In this document: in pieces, positions 12,481 through 23,500 of the stretch
Numbering within the stretch: position 1 is the first letter of the stretch
How the letters are laid out: each line of letters begins with the position of its first letter
Assembly: GCA_964016985.1 (NCBI GenBank)
Contig: OZ024831.1
Span: 78,160,263-78,224,262 of the forward strand
Direction: 5' to 3'
From: Anodontia alba
Lineage: Eukaryota > Mollusca > Bivalvia > Lucinida > Lucinidae
DNA: 64,000 nucleotides
Made by a program: the position numbers and the translations under genes
The notes under the pieces: model-generated
Seen by the model: only the letters and a program-made list of their open reading frames with translations
Database searches by the model: none
What the model was told of the DNA's origin: nothing

Positions 12481-12848
12481 AAGGGCATAATCCTGTCAAG
12501 AAAAAAAATACGTGTCAGCTATTTTTTCATGAGGAATCCATATATGAAATTTCAAAACAGTAGCATTCACAGTTTTAAAGTTATGCTATGCATCAAAAAG
12601 CGTGACGAACGGACGGACGGAAGGACGGACGGACGGACGAACAACCCAGAAGCAATATGCCCCTCCAACTTCTTTGAATTTGGGAGCATAATTAGGGACA
12701 AATTGCTTTAGAGGCTTTGGAGGAGTTGTCGTATGAAAGTTTTAACAGACAGACAGATGGATGTACGCATGGACAGAGGGACAACCAGACAGAAGATGGA
12801 CAAAAAATGATCACTATAGCTGATCCTGAGCATAGCTCAGGTGAGCTA

Positions 12849-13265
12849 AAAAGGTTGGTTATAAACTGTAGCAGGACTTGCATATAAAAGCTATTATTGG
12901 AGAGAACCATGGAACCACAGAAGCATGGAGCCACGGAAGCATGTACGATCTCTTTTCTCTAAATGTGGGTGACAGAAATTGTTTTTGTTTTTGCATGACA
13001 AATACCTCAGTACTGGAAATATCATAAAATGATGTGATAATACTTTGATGGCTTTTCTATACAATGAATCTATTCAGTATATACCTTAGGATAGGAGGTG
13101 AATTCCCAACCAAACACTGTGTTGGGTTTGTTTATCTGGACTGGAACTGCAAAACATCTCCCAGCTTTTACCCAAACCTCATTCTGACTATTAATGTCTC
13201 CATTTTCCATTTCTTCCAGATTAAGGTACATACTGCAACTCATACTGAAACAGATAAATAAAACA
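12849..13265. other. Unassigned spacer
   Basis: CATGGAACCACAGAAGCATGG-like triplets at 12908-12940 form a short microsatellite-like run. The rest has no frame or repeat that I recognise. Confidence 0.4.
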
Positions 13266-13916
13266 TTAAAGCCTCACACAACAAGAGCTCCACTGAATGG
13301 GGTATATATGCCTATAGTGGTTTTTAGTAGTAAATGATACAATACACTGAAAAGTGGTTTGTAAGAAACAGGAATATTTGCATCATATTAACAAACAGAG
13401 AATCCAAACAAAGTAAGGTTGTTGCCTCTGACACTTGGCTCACTTGGTTTTGTGCTTGTAAGTAAATGTTCACAAAAAATCCAGGAAGAATATCAGTACC
13501 TTCAGTACATCTTGGCAAAGATTTGTAACGTCACTCTTTCCACGAATTCCAGCAAAGGTCTAAGTAAGGTAATCCTTGTGAAGGAGGTATGGAGCGAACA
13601 AGAAATGACTATCACTATATACAAAGGGGCATTATTACGTCAAAACTGGAAGAAAGGTTAGTTTTCCTTTTCTCTGCACATTGTCAAATGATGCATATAT
13701 TTGTACAAAGTTTCATGAAGAAATCTTTCAAGGTTTTAACGTTATAAAATGGACATGAAACATTATCATTTGAACTTTGACCTTGAATTGTGACCTTCAT
13801 CATACAGGGTTCAGTTATGAGTTCTGAAAGATCACAATGGTATGGTGAACAATTGACCGAAAGTTTCACAAAACCCTTCAACCCATTAAGGTGATATGGA
13901 CAGGCAATGTCAGGAC
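13266..13916. repeat. Diverged satellite units (TTTGTACAAAGTTTCATGAAG family)
   Basis: A unit with ACAAAGGGGCATTATTACGTC, CTCTGCACATTGTC, TTTGTACAAAGTTTCATGAAG and TTATAAAATGGACATGAAA can be read at 13618-13770. More copies follow at 15273-16200. A possible 5' end of this element is the ACAAGAGCTCCACTGAA stretch at 13280. Confidence 0.6.
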
Positions 13917-14226
13917 ATTAAACGACCCATCTTTTGACCTGAGTGAAACAGCCACTGCAGATATGCAGATGTTCTGCAACATTTTTCCAGTAATGTCATT
14001 GAAACTAATGAAAAAGATCATCATTTTTCACAGTTTTGCTTTTGAAGAAGAGTGTATTTTTTACTATTATTTTTTTTACCATATATTGGCATGAAAGTCA
14101 ATGGAGCACGGCCATTTGAACAAACTTCCAATCCTGTTACAATAGTAGGATAGACATGAAAATTGGTGAAAATTGGCCAAGTGGTTTCAGAAGAGCTATT
14201 TTTTAGCAATATCATGATTTTATACA

Positions 14227-14509
14227 GCCGGCCTCGGTGGCAGTTAGATGCATGTCCAACAGGTGATCAGGAGGTTGCTGAATTGACTCTGCCGGATCAG
14301 CAACATTCTTTCATGGAGATTGATCATGATATATTTTATACTGTCATTCTCTCCCTTCCACTGGTTCAAGAAGGGCAGTTGTCAGTTTCTGGCAAAAGAA
14401 TGTCCACAATACTAGTTAACTGCTTAGAGGACAAAGCCTGCGTAGTAAATTGACCGCACTTGACATGACCCCAGTGGTTTGACTGGGCTGCAAAACCTCA
14501 ACACAAACA
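14227..14509 (+). mobile_element. tRNA-derived SINE (GCCGGCCTCGGTGGC family)
   Basis: A 283-bp insertion starts GCCGGCCTCGGTGGC and ends CTCAACACAAACA. It is flanked by a 13-bp duplication, ATGATTTTATACA, at 14214-14226 and 14510-14522. The related locus at 9171 shows the uninterrupted sequence, which confirms the insertion. It is a decayed copy of the SINE at 47228-47538: the B box has drifted and the CTGCCCAGTAAACGTGTGG segment is lost. Confidence 0.9.
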
Positions 14510-14734
14510 ATGATTTTATACATGTATACAGCATAGGCAGAAGAAGATAACCCTTGCAGAATGAAGCTTTGACTGTAACATAAAGGTTTTGCTACTTCAA
14601 TCATATATTGTAACTTTTGGACACTTCAGCTATTTTTGTCTTTGTGTGTGTCTTCATTGCTCTCAAGGGTTATTCTTTTTATAATCTATTTATCTTTGCG
14701 AGAAAGCAGGGACTTGTCAAGCTCTCATCTTTAT

Positions 14735-14790
14735 TGTTTGTTTGTTTGTGTTGAGGTTTTACAGCCCAGTCAACCCAATGGGGTCATGTT
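14735..14790 (-). mobile_element. 3' tail fragment of the same SINE family
   Basis: TTGTTTGTTTGTGTTGAGG, then TTTTACAGCCCAGTCAACCC, is the complement of the 3' end of the SINE at 14227-14509. Only about 55 bp remain, consistent with 5' truncation. Confidence 0.75.
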
Positions 14791-15272
14791 GGATCACCAC
14801 AGTTTTAGCTATACCAAATTAGGTCAGCTGCTTAGTGGTTTTGTAGGAGTTGTCATTTAAAAAATCCTTTTTTTTTAAAAAAATATATATTAATGTTGTC
14901 ATGGCAACCAAACAAAATGGTCACTGGTCATAAAATGCATAAACTAGGTAGACAATCATCAAATGATCATAACTGCCAAATATGGTTCTCAATTGCTTCA
15001 CTGGTTATAGAGATAATGCAATTTAACCATTTTACAATTATAAGTCTATTGGAACTTTCTGTTGCCATGGCCACCAAACCAAGAGGCAGATTACCATACT
15101 TTTAGCTATTTTGAAATCCCTCTTCCCAAGTAACATTCTTACCAAATTAGGGACAAATCCCTTCAATGGCTTTGGAGAAGTTGTCTTTTGAAAGTGTTAA
15201 TGGATAGACAGATGGACGAATGGACAAAAAAAATCACTATAGTTCATCCTGAGCATAGCTCAGGTAAGCTAA

Positions 15273-16200
15273 AAATCCTTCATTCCGTGAAGAAGAATAT
15301 GGAGCAGACACAACCTCACTGAAATAAGCCAGGGACATAATTACGTCAGAACTGATATTAGAGTTTTGCTTCTTTGTCTCTGCACATTGACGATCATGCC
15401 TTATATTTGAAGAAAGTTTCATGAAGAAATTTTAAAGTTATAGAGCAGACACAAAATATTGCCTGAAATAGAAAAACGGGCATAACTATGTAAGACCTGA
15501 AAGTAGGGTTAGGTTGGTTTTTTTTCAGCACATCGTCTAATCATGCCTTATATTTGTATAAAGTTTCATGAAGAAGTTGTAAATGATTTAAAATTATAGA
15601 GAGGACACTGGGATACCTCACTACGAAATAAACAAAGGGGCATAATTCTGCCAGAACTAAAAGTAGGTTCATGGTTCTTCATCTGATCATGCCTTATATT
15701 TGTACAAAGTTTCATGAACATCTCTTTAACGGTTTTAATGTTATAGAGCGGACATGAAATATTGGCTGAAATAAACAAAATGGCATAATAAGGTCAAAAT
15801 TGAGAAGAGAGCTACAGTTCTTTTCCTCTGCACATTCATACATGCCATTAGCAGTTGGCAGAAATCTGTGAGATTTTGCAAATGTTTAGGGGAGATTTGA
15901 TGAAATTCTGTGAGATTTTTCTGAAAATCACTTTCAAGCTTACATAAGTAAGTTAAAAGCCATTATTTTAAAGAATTAAGCTTGGGATAGCCATGCTAAT
16001 GTGTGATTTATTTCTAGTTCTTCAAAAAATAGCTTATTAAATGGTATGAAAATTCTGTGAGATTTGAAAATCTTATGGGAAATGGGGTCCAGAAGGGCCA
16101 AAATTCTGTGAGATTTTGTCTCACAGTGTGAGGTATGGCATGTATGCACATTGTCTGATCATGCCTTTTATTTGTACAAAGTTTCATGAAGAACTTTTCC
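15273..16200. repeat. Satellite units, TTTGTACAAAGTTTCATGAAG family
   Basis: Units of about 145 bp repeat the boxes GGGACATAATTACGTCA, CTGATCATGCCTTATATTTG, AAAGTTTCATGAAG and TATAGAGCGGACAT. The array is interrupted by the MITE at 15841-16142. Confidence 0.75.
15841..16142 (+). mobile_element. MITE with ACATGCCAT / ATGGCATGT ends, copy 2
   Basis: It runs from CATGCCATTAGC to GGTATGGCATG, with TA on both outer sides (15839-15840, 16143-16144). Inside are four CTGTGAGATTT boxes, and near the right end TCTCACAGTGTGAGG. It is the reverse-orientation partner of 7505-7795. A small palindromic, subterminally repetitive, non-coding element of this kind fits a non-autonomous DNA transposon of unknown superfamily. 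Confidence 0.7.
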
Positions 16201-16244
16201 CCCATACAAATCTATAGAGACGCAAATTTGACCTTGCCTTAAAA

Positions 16245-16257
16245 AGGTCAAAGGTCA
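16245..16257 (+). promoter_or_regulatory. Perfect DR1 nuclear-receptor-type site
   Basis: AGGTCAAAGGTCA is two direct AGGTCA half sites with one-base spacing, the DR1 element bound by RXR and HNF4-type receptors. A second perfect copy is at 18940-18952 and a one-mismatch copy at 16707-16719. They lie in a repeat, so function is unproven. Confidence 0.4.
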
Positions 16258-17539
16258 ACCTATGATCATCACTTGAACAAACTTGGTAGAGCTTGACACA
16301 GCGATGCTATATACCAAGATTCAGCCCCAAAGCTTTCTTGGTTCTGGAGAAGAAGATTTTTAAATGTTTTTACCATATATGGATGTGGCGGCCATCTTTT
16401 TCAATGGCACGGAACCATTTGAACAAATTGGCAATACCCTTTCAACAGAAGACCCCCATGTGAAATATGGTGAAAATTGCTCAAGCGATTTCAGAGAAGT
16501 AGACCTTTAAAAATTACACAACTGTAAACATGTATATAGCCTAGGACCTTCAGATGACAAAATTTTTATTATAACTATAATGTTTTACAACTTTTATCAC
16601 ACATTATAAGTTCCAGCCATTAGTCTTAATACGTTTTCAGAAAATGACTTTTCAATATTTTCCCCATACAAATGCATGGGGACGCAAATTTGACCTTGCC
16701 CTAAAAAGATCAAAGGTCAACCAACGATCATCTTTTGAACAAAATTGGTAGAGCTTGACACAGTGATGCTATATACCAAGATTCAGCCCCAAAGCTTTCT
16801 TGGTTCTGGAGTAGAAGATTTTTAAGTGTTTTTACCATATATGGACATGGCGGCCATCTTGTTCAATGGCACGGAATCATATGAACAAATTGGCAATACC
16901 CTTTCAACAGGGCTCCATGTGAAATCTGGTGAAAATTGCTCAAGCGGCTTAAAAGAAGAAGACGTTTAAAAATTACACAATTTTATACATGTATATAGCC
17001 CACGGGCAAGGGCAGATAACCCTCAGGGGACAAAATTTTGATTATAACTAAAATGTTTTACTTCTTTTATCACACATTTTAAGTTCCAGCCATTAGTCTT
17101 TAATACCTTTTGAGAAAATGACTTTTCAACATTTTCCCTATACAAATGCATGTGGATGCAAATTTGACCTTGCCATAAAAAGGTCAATGGTCAACCTATG
17201 ATCATCATTTGAACAAACTTGGTAGAGCTTGACACAGCGATGCTATATACCAAGATTCAGCCCCAAAGCTTTCTTGGTTCTGGAGAAGAAGATTTTTAAG
17301 TGTTTTTACCATATATGGGCATGGCGGCTATCTTGTTCAGTGGCATGGGACCGTTCGAACAAATTGTCAATACGTTTTCGACAGAAGGCCCCATGAGAAA
17401 TCTGATGAAAATTGCTCAAGCAGTTTCAGAGAAGAAGAAATTTAAAAATTACACAATTTTATGCAAGAAAATAGCCCAGGGGCATGGGTAGATAACTCCG
17501 AGGGGACAAAATTTTTATTATAACTAAAATGTTATACTA

Positions 17540-18820
17540 CGAGGGCGTGTGAATAAATAACCAGCCTATCCCATTTCCGATGGACCGAGATGGTCACAAT
17601 TCTCATGCTTTGTTTCAATATATGTTTTATACATGGGTACAAAATTGAACGTGTATCAAGTCATTCTTTAATAAGATATTGAATGTCAAACATGGCTAGT
17701 GATGCAAAGGCATGCTTTTCATCTAAAGTTGAGTACCGTGCTGTAATTCAGTACTTGTATTTAAAAGGTAAAACAGGCAAGGAAATATACAGCGAGTTAG
17801 CCGATGTTTATGGGTCTTCTGCACCATCTTATGCTCAGGTTAAATTCTGGGTAGGGGAATTCAAACGCGGTAGAACGTCTTTAGAAGATGAAGCCAGGTC
17901 TGGACGCACACTGGATGCCACTGATGAAGAAATGTGTAAGAAAGTTCGGAATCTGGTATACTCTGATTGGCGAATTCAGGTGGAAGAAATAGCGCAGGCA
18001 TTAGGCATTTCAAATGGTAGCGTTTCAACAATCTTACATGATCGTTTAGGTATGCACAAGCTAACAGCTGGTTGGGTCCCCAAATCCGTTAGCGATGAGC
18101 AAATGGCAACCAGAGCATCAGTATGCAGTGCCTTGTTGAAGCGTTTTAGGTCAAAAGATGATTTTCTTTTGCTTCTGGTGACTGTAGATGAGACTTTGGT
18201 TCATTATTATGAGCCAGAGAATAAAGCTCAGAGTGGTCAGTGGGTAGGGCCTGGGTCCCCGAGGCCAAAGAAGTTCAAGACGCAACCATGTGCTGGCAAG
18301 GTGATGGCCACTGTATTTTGGGATGCAAAAGGCGTTATTATGTTGGACTTTTTACCCAAGAGAAGTACAATAAGTGGAGTGTACTATGCAAACTTGTTAG
18401 ACCAGCTGAGAACCACCATCCATGAAAAACTCCAAGGTAAACTCTCTAAAGGTGTTTTGCTGCAACAGGACAACGCGAGAGTCCACACTTGCAAAGTTGC
18501 AATGGATGCTGTAGAGGGAAACGGGTATGAATTAATACCACATCCTGCCTATTTGCCTGACCTAGGTCCTAGCGACTTCTTCCTATTCCCAAACTTGAAA
18601 AAGGATATCCGTGGACTTCATTTCCGGTCTGATGAAGAAGTCGTGGCAGCAGTTGAGGAGTGGGTCAATGGAAAGGACCCTGACTTTTTTAGTTCTGGGC
18701 TGATGGCACTTGAACACTGTTGGTCTAAGTGCATCACACTAGAGGGCAATTACATTGAAAAAGAAGAGGTGGATCTCAACCGGAAATAAGTTAGGCTGGT
18801 TACTTATTGACTCACCCTTG
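17540..18820 (+). mobile_element. Complete mariner-family transposon
   Basis: The element is 1281 bp. Terminal inverted repeats of 28 bp lie at 17540-17567 (starting CGAGGGCGTGTG) and 18793-18820 (complement starting CAAGGGTGAGTC), 23 of 28 positions matching. TA duplicates flank it at 17538-17539 and 18821-18822. It sits inside a 465-bp satellite unit whose sequence resumes exactly after the second TA, so the insertion postdates amplification. One open reading frame fills the interior. Confidence 0.96.
17683..18789 (+). CDS. Mariner transposase, intact 368-residue frame
   Basis: Cut-and-paste transposase acting in the nucleus on the element's own inverted repeats. Residues 15-75 form the first helix-turn-helix with the EDEARSGRT linker, about 90-125 the second (ISNGSVSTILHDRLGM), and WVPKSVS at 131-137 is the mariner linker motif. 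The catalytic triad is D169 (VTVDET), D263 (QQDNARVH) and D298 (PDLGPSDFF), with 34 residues between the last two: the D,D34D signature of mariner. Length is slightly above the usual 340-350. The first ATG at 17683 is 143 bp inside the left end; a second Met (residue 4) is an alternative start and also gives a full-length product. No stop or frameshift. WVPKSVS in place of WVPHEL is a variation, and H in HPAYLPD is kept. Probably recent and possibly active. Confidence 0.95.
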   Translation: MSNMASDAKACFSSKVEYRAVIQYLYLKGKTGKEIYSELADVYGSSAPSYAQVKFWVGEFKRGRTSLEDEARSGRTLDATDEEMCKKVRNLVYSDWRIQVEEIAQALGISNGSVSTILHDRLGMHKLTAGWVPKSVSDEQMATRASVCSALLKRFRSKDDFLLLLVTVDETLVHYYEPENKAQSGQWVGPGSPRPKKFKTQPCAGKVMATVFWDAKGVIMLDFLPKRSTISGVYYANLLDQLRTTIHEKLQGKLSKGVLLQQDNARVHTCKVAMDAVEGNGYELIPHPAYLPDLGPSDFFLFPNLKKDIRGLHFRSDEEVVAAVEEWVNGKDPDFFSSGLMALEHCWSKCITLEGNYIEKEEVDLNRK

Positions 18821-19249
18821 TACTTTAATCACTCATTGTAAGTTTCAGCCATTAGTCTTTTATACATTTTGAGAAAATGACTTTTCAACATTTTCCCCAT
18901 ACAAATGCATGGGGATGCAAATTTGACCTTGCCGTAAAAAGGTCAAAGGTCAACCTAGGGTCATCATTTGAACAAATTTTGGTAGACCTTGAGTCCATGA
19001 TGTTATATACCAAGATTTAGCCTTGAAGCTTTCTTGGTTCTGGAGAAGAAGATTTTAAGTGTTTTTACTTGATCAAATAAATACAACAACTAATTTTCTA
19101 GATGGTGAACCAAGTACATTACCAGGAAGCACACCAGGTTCTAACAAGCCCTTTGGAAAAGTTGTTTCTTGATGATTTGAATTTCCAGTCTTCAAGAAGC
19201 TTATAAATGGATGTATAACTGAACTATCTGAGCGCATAACAGATCACAA

Positions 19250-19425
19250 ATTATAATAGAAGTGTTGATACAATAAGCATATTTGGAGCAGATTATGAGT
19301 CTGCAGACTTGCTTGAAATAATGGAAGATCTTGATATGAATGAAAATAGAATTAGAGAACTGAGAAATCCGTGGGACGCAAATGATGCCATCAATAAAAG
19401 GTATATGAACAAGCAGATTGGTATG
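19250..19425 (+). pseudogene. Tail-fibre-like motif ORF fragment
   Basis: The frame contains DLDMNENRIRELRNPWDANDAINKRYMN, here split as DLDMNENRIRELRN followed by PWDANDAINKRYM. This follows the pattern [D-x-N-x3-I-x2-L-x-N-P-x4-D-A-x-x-K-x-Y], known from phage tail-fibre-type repeats and from ORFs of some invertebrate mobile elements. A second copy is at 24037-24189. It continues in frame straight into an RTE retrotransposon fragment at about 19425, so it is truncated. Function unknown. Confidence 0.45.
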
Positions 19426-20276
19426 GATCTAGACCTCCTGCAGAGTTCAGGCAAGTTTCCATGCACCATCTGTCACACTGGAGTGGGCAGCAACAGCATC
19501 TTCTGCAATGGCTGCAAGCACTGGGTGCACAAGAATTGCAGTGAGCTCAAGTGCTTGGCAAAAGGACCCTGACAGCAGATGTACATGGTGCCAGAGAACT
19601 GCATGCCCCTTGGACAGCAGACCACAGAGGGGTCCAAGTCGGACCTGACAAGCTGGAGGTGGTAGACATGCTCTCAGCAGCAGGTGGCTGTGAACTTTCA
19701 ACCACAACACATGTTGAAACCACCTGGAAGAAGTTCAAAGAGCTGCTACCAGTTCTCTTTTCACACCACCTCTCTTTCAAGACACGTGGCCGTGTGTACA
19801 GCTCTTGTGTGCGGAGCGCAATGCTCCATGCCAGTGAGACTTGGCCATTGACAAAAGCAAACCTCCAACATCTGCAGCAGAATGACAGGGCAATGATCAG
19901 ACAGCTCTGCAATGTCACGCCACAAGACGTTGTCACCACCAGGTCCAATGAACTACTTGCGCGGCTCGACATTGAGGATCCGGACCTCATTCTGAAGGAG
20001 AGAAGGCTCCGCTGGTATGGACATGTGGAATGCTCTAATGGTGCAGTCAAGAGAGCCTTTCACATACAGGTTGAGGGAAAACATGGGCCTGGGAGGCCCA
20101 AGATGACATGGAAGCAGCTGACAGAGAGGGAATGCAGAGAGTGGAAGCTCTCGACTATCAACTCTCATGATAGAAATATGTGGAGATCTGATGTGAGAAC
20201 TGCCATGCATGCAGCAAGCCAGCTATCTGGAAGGGGGCCCACTGATGTGGATGTTTCCCCTGTACCTGTACATTAA
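19425..20276 (+). pseudogene. 3' end of an RTE-like non-LTR retrotransposon polyprotein
   Basis: The C-terminal region of a reverse-transcriptase polyprotein, without the endonuclease and catalytic RT domains. First comes a zinc-finger-like segment (CTICHTGVG, FCNGCKHWVHKNC, then CTWCQ in another frame), followed from 19650 by a 200-residue frame with SCVRSAMLHASETWPLTKAN, RRLRWYGHVE and GPGRPKMTWKQL, typical of post-RT regions of animal RTE-type elements. Frame changes near 19560 and about 19630 break it: the finger frame stops at 19572, and the downstream frame opens before it. The family normally has extra residues before DMLSAAG, so a short in-frame loss near 19665 is likely. 5' truncation is normal for LINE insertion. 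Confidence 0.8.
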
Positions 20277-20501
20277 TCAAAAATCCAATTATGATATTAT
20301 GATGATATGGATCAAATATAAAACAAAGGATTGATTGATTGTGTTGGGGTTTAACGACACGTCAATCCTTGTGGGTCATTTTGTGTTGTCTCCCAGAGAA
20401 AGGGAGAAGAGAGATAGAAAGGATAGTAGAAGAGATGAAAGAGAGGAACAGGGAAGAAAGAGGAACAAGAATGAAAGTGAAGAAACAGAGGAAACTAGAA
20501 A
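20277..20501. other. Retrotransposon tail, SINE-like tail and purine tract
   Basis: After the RTE frame come ATGATATTATGATGATATGG repeats, then GATTGATTGATTGTGTTGG and TTTAACGACACGTCAATCC, a tail type shared by mollusc SINEs. 20395-20500 is almost all purine on this strand (GAGAGATAGAAAGG and similar), about 105 bp. It gives a charged 64-codon frame that I regard as chance. Confidence 0.5.
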
Positions 20502-23500
20502 TGTGTCAGTATGACACAGATGCCCCTGTCTAGGGCCATCCTCACCCACGCGCAGGTATTTTGCAAAAAATGAAGTTGAAAAAGGGCCTTAACTCTCATA
20601 ATAAATGGCAGATTTTACCCTAAATCAAACTTTTTTAAAACAAGACAAATGCCTAACGCATTATGGGCAGGTTTTTCAAAAGGTCAATAAAAAGGTAAAC
20701 CTCAGAAGACCCGATGCCCACGGCCATGACATCACTATTTTAAAGGACAGATTTATGAAAAATCCGTCCAAATTTCAATTTTGGCTGCACAAGCTTTCGG
20801 CTTCAGGTACCTAACAAAGAAAGTCAGCGTTGTCTCTCTTATACAGGGCATGCCTACTTGCCCTTATCTATGCCTCTACCAAATATTATCAAAATATTTC
20901 AAACCATTTAGAATTTATGAAGTGCACAAGAAATTGGCTTAGAAATTCATTCCGGGGAGTTAACTTGAAAAAATAGCCATCAAAAGAGATGGCAAATCCC
21001 CTGACCGCACCGCAAATGGCAGTCTTTTTTTAATCTAGGGCATCAGAGTATAATTTTATCAAGGGATACACTTGTTTAACCCTGCAGTGGGTGATAACTC
21101 CACAACTGTGAATCAGACACAGAACTCTAAAACCATAAGTTGTAGAAACTGGAGTTTGTGTTTTTCAACAAAGAAATTGAAAATAATGAGAAAAATAAGG
21201 CCCGTTGCCTGCAATGATTATAACTCTCAAACCGTAAGTCATGGAAACTGGATTTTTTGTTTCCTAGTATGTGATTTTCAACAAAGAATCCAAAAATAAT
21301 GAGAAAATAAGGCCTGTTGCCTGCAAAGATTATTACTCTCAAACTGTAAGTCATAGAAACTGGATTTTGTGTTCGCTAGTAAGTGATTTTAAACAAAGAA
21401 TCCAAAAATAATGAGAAATATAAGGCCCTTTGCCTGCAAGGCCTGTAACTCTTCAGCCATTAGTCTGAGAAACTCAATTTTGTGTTCGCTAGTAAGTGAT
21501 TTTCAACTAAGACTCCAAAAATAATGAGAAAAATAAAGCCTGCTGCATGCATTGCTGAAAAATCTGCATCCAAAGTGTAAGTAAGGGAGATAACTCCGAC
21601 ATTCCGTAGGTCAGAGTTGTCCTTACATACTGTGACACACCCAGGTTATGTTCTAAGCATCTCTACATAATATCATCAAAATGTCTCCACTGGTTAAAGA
21701 GTAATGGCCTGCACAAGATTTTACAACCAGGGGAGATAACTGAAAATAAATGGAGTAATGAATAACCCATAGTTACAATTTTTAAATGCAACTCTCCATC
21801 TTAATGTTCTAAGCATCCCTATTTATTATCAACAAAAAATCTCAACTGGTAGAGAAGTTATGACCATCAGCAAATTTTAAAAAATATGGGAGATAACTAA
21901 AAAATGGAGTCAGACTTGTCTTTTGTGTACATGACATGCCAACTCAATGTCCTCTATAACTTGATGAAGTATCATAAAAATATCTCAAAAGGTTGAAGTT
22001 ATGGCCTGCATAAGATTTAACAAATATGGGAGATAACTCCAGACCTGAGTCTGAGTTGTTGTTCTTGTTATGTGACACACCTACTCGATGTCCTCTACAA
22101 CTTGATCAAGTATCATGATAATATCTCAAAGGGTTATTGAGTTATTGCCTGCACAAGATTTCATAACTATGGGAGATAACTCCAGAACGCAGTCAGTTAG
22201 AGTTGTCATTCTTGTATGTGACACCCCTGCTCAATGTCCTCTACCTATTGGTGAAGTATCATGAAAATAACTTATAAGGTTTTAGAGTTAAGGACCGCAC
22301 AAGATTTAACAACTATGGGAGATAACTCCCAAAAGGGAGTCAGCTAGAGTTGTTGTTCTTGTATGTGACACACCTATTCAATGTCCTCTACAACTTGATC
22401 AAGTATCATGAAAATATCTCAAAGAGTTATTGTTCTGGCCTGCACAAGATTTTATAACTATGGGAGATAACTCAAGAACACAGTCAGTTAGAGTTGTCTT
22501 TCTTGTACATGGCACACCTACTCAATGTCCTCTACCTAATGGTAAAATATCATGAAAATACTTTAAAGGGTTTTAGACTTATGGGCCGCACAAGATTTAA
22601 AATCTATGGGAGGTAACTCCAAAACGGATTCAGCTAGAGTTGTCTCTCTTGCACGTGACACACCTACTGGTCGTCCTCTCTATCCCTACTAAATATGAAA
22701 GCAATCGGCTGAAGAATAACGGTAACACAACTTTGAAAAAAGGTTAACCAAAAGGTAAACCTGGGGGGTCCGGATGAAAAGATATTGAACGGAAACCATT
22801 TTTCAACTATTTTTCAACATTGATAAAGGGCCATAACTCCAAAAATAATTGGTAGATTTTACCCTAAATCAAACTTGACCTATATTTTATAATTATACGC
22901 TTCTGTATAAAATATGAATCCAATTCACTAATCTTTTAAAACGTTATCGAATTGACACCATTTTTCAAAGTTGAACTCAAAAAAAAATTGGTGGATTTTA
23001 CCCTGAATCATACTTGACCTACATTTTATGATTATATACCTGTGTATAAAATTTGAATCCAATACACTAATCTTTTCAAAAGATATCAAAAGGAAACCAT
23101 TTTTCAACTATTTTTCAACATTGATAAAGGGCCGTAACTCCAAAAATAATTGGTAGATTTTACCGTAAATTGAACTTGACCTACATTTTATGATTATATA
23201 CCTGTGTATAAAATTGGAATCCAATACACTAATCTTTTCAAAAGATATCAAACGGAAACCATTTTCAACTATTTTTCAACATTGACAAGGGGCCGTAACT
23301 CCAAAAATAATTGGTGGATTTTACCCTAAATCAAACTTGACCTACATTTTATGATTATATACCTGTGTACAAAATTTCAGTCCAATACACCAACCCCTTC
23401 AAAAGATACCGCACGGAAACCATTTTTTCAAAGTTGAAAATTTTTCAAAGTCGAAAAGGGCCATAACTCCCAAAATAATTGGCGGATTTTACCCTAAATC

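Larger units (their letters stand above)
8866..12848 (+). mobile_element. Satellite-cored element bounded by GCTCACCTGAG, copy 1
   Basis: The 5' end has the hairpin GGCCCATGGGCC and GCTCACTCGCCTGAG (8870-8902). The 3' end has a GGACAGAGGGAC run, then the hairpin TAGCTGATCCTGAGC / GCTCAGGTGAGCTA (12817-12848). Related copies are 13917-15271 and 32402-33866. 8930-10130 is non-tandem body sequence with several GTTGCCATGGCAAC-like palindromes; 10430-12470 is a tandem array. A second GGACGGACGG run and hairpin at 12600-12690 mark an inner nested end. No protein is encoded. Confidence 0.6.
13917..15271 (+). mobile_element. Satellite-cored element bounded by GCTCACCTGAG, copy 2
   Basis: From 13935 the sequence follows 8895 onward (GACCTGAGTGAAACAGCCACTGC, then ATGCAGATGTT). 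It ends with GGACGAATGGAC and the hairpin at 15240-15271 (AGTTCATCCTGAGC / GCTCAGGTAAGCTA). The tandem array present in copy 1 is absent here, so the array is an optional cargo. Interrupted by a SINE (14227-14509) and a SINE tail (14735-14790). Confidence 0.6.
16200..19075. repeat. Long-period tandem repeat, unit about 465 bp
   Basis: The block CCATACAAATGCATGGGGACGCAAATTTGACC... recurs at about 16203, 16663, 17133 and 18895. Each unit then has TTGGTAGAGCTTGACACAG, GATTCAGCCCCAAAGCTTTC, ACCATATATGGRCATGGCGG and CACATTATAAGTTCCAGCC. Related single units lie in 32800-33780. The third unit is split by the mariner element. Each unit carries a nuclear-receptor-like AGGTCAAAGGTCA site or a variant. 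Confidence 0.85.

Noticed and set aside
8866..12848. Canonical Helitron (TC start, CTRR end, A-T insertion)
   Set aside because: The 3' hairpin followed by CTAA is suggestive, but the hairpin abuts the end, no TC start is clear, and no Rep/helicase is present; kept only as a comparison.
18240..18425. 61-codon frame inside the mariner transposase
   Set aside because: Out-of-frame shadow of the transposase; no independent support.
19447..20210. Minus-strand frames of 87, 167 and 85 codons opposite the RTE fragment
   Set aside because: Antisense shadows of the retrotransposon frame.
20339..20533. 64-residue Lys/Glu/Arg-rich protein
   Set aside because: It is the translation of a purine tract after the RTE and SINE-like tails; no homology-like features.
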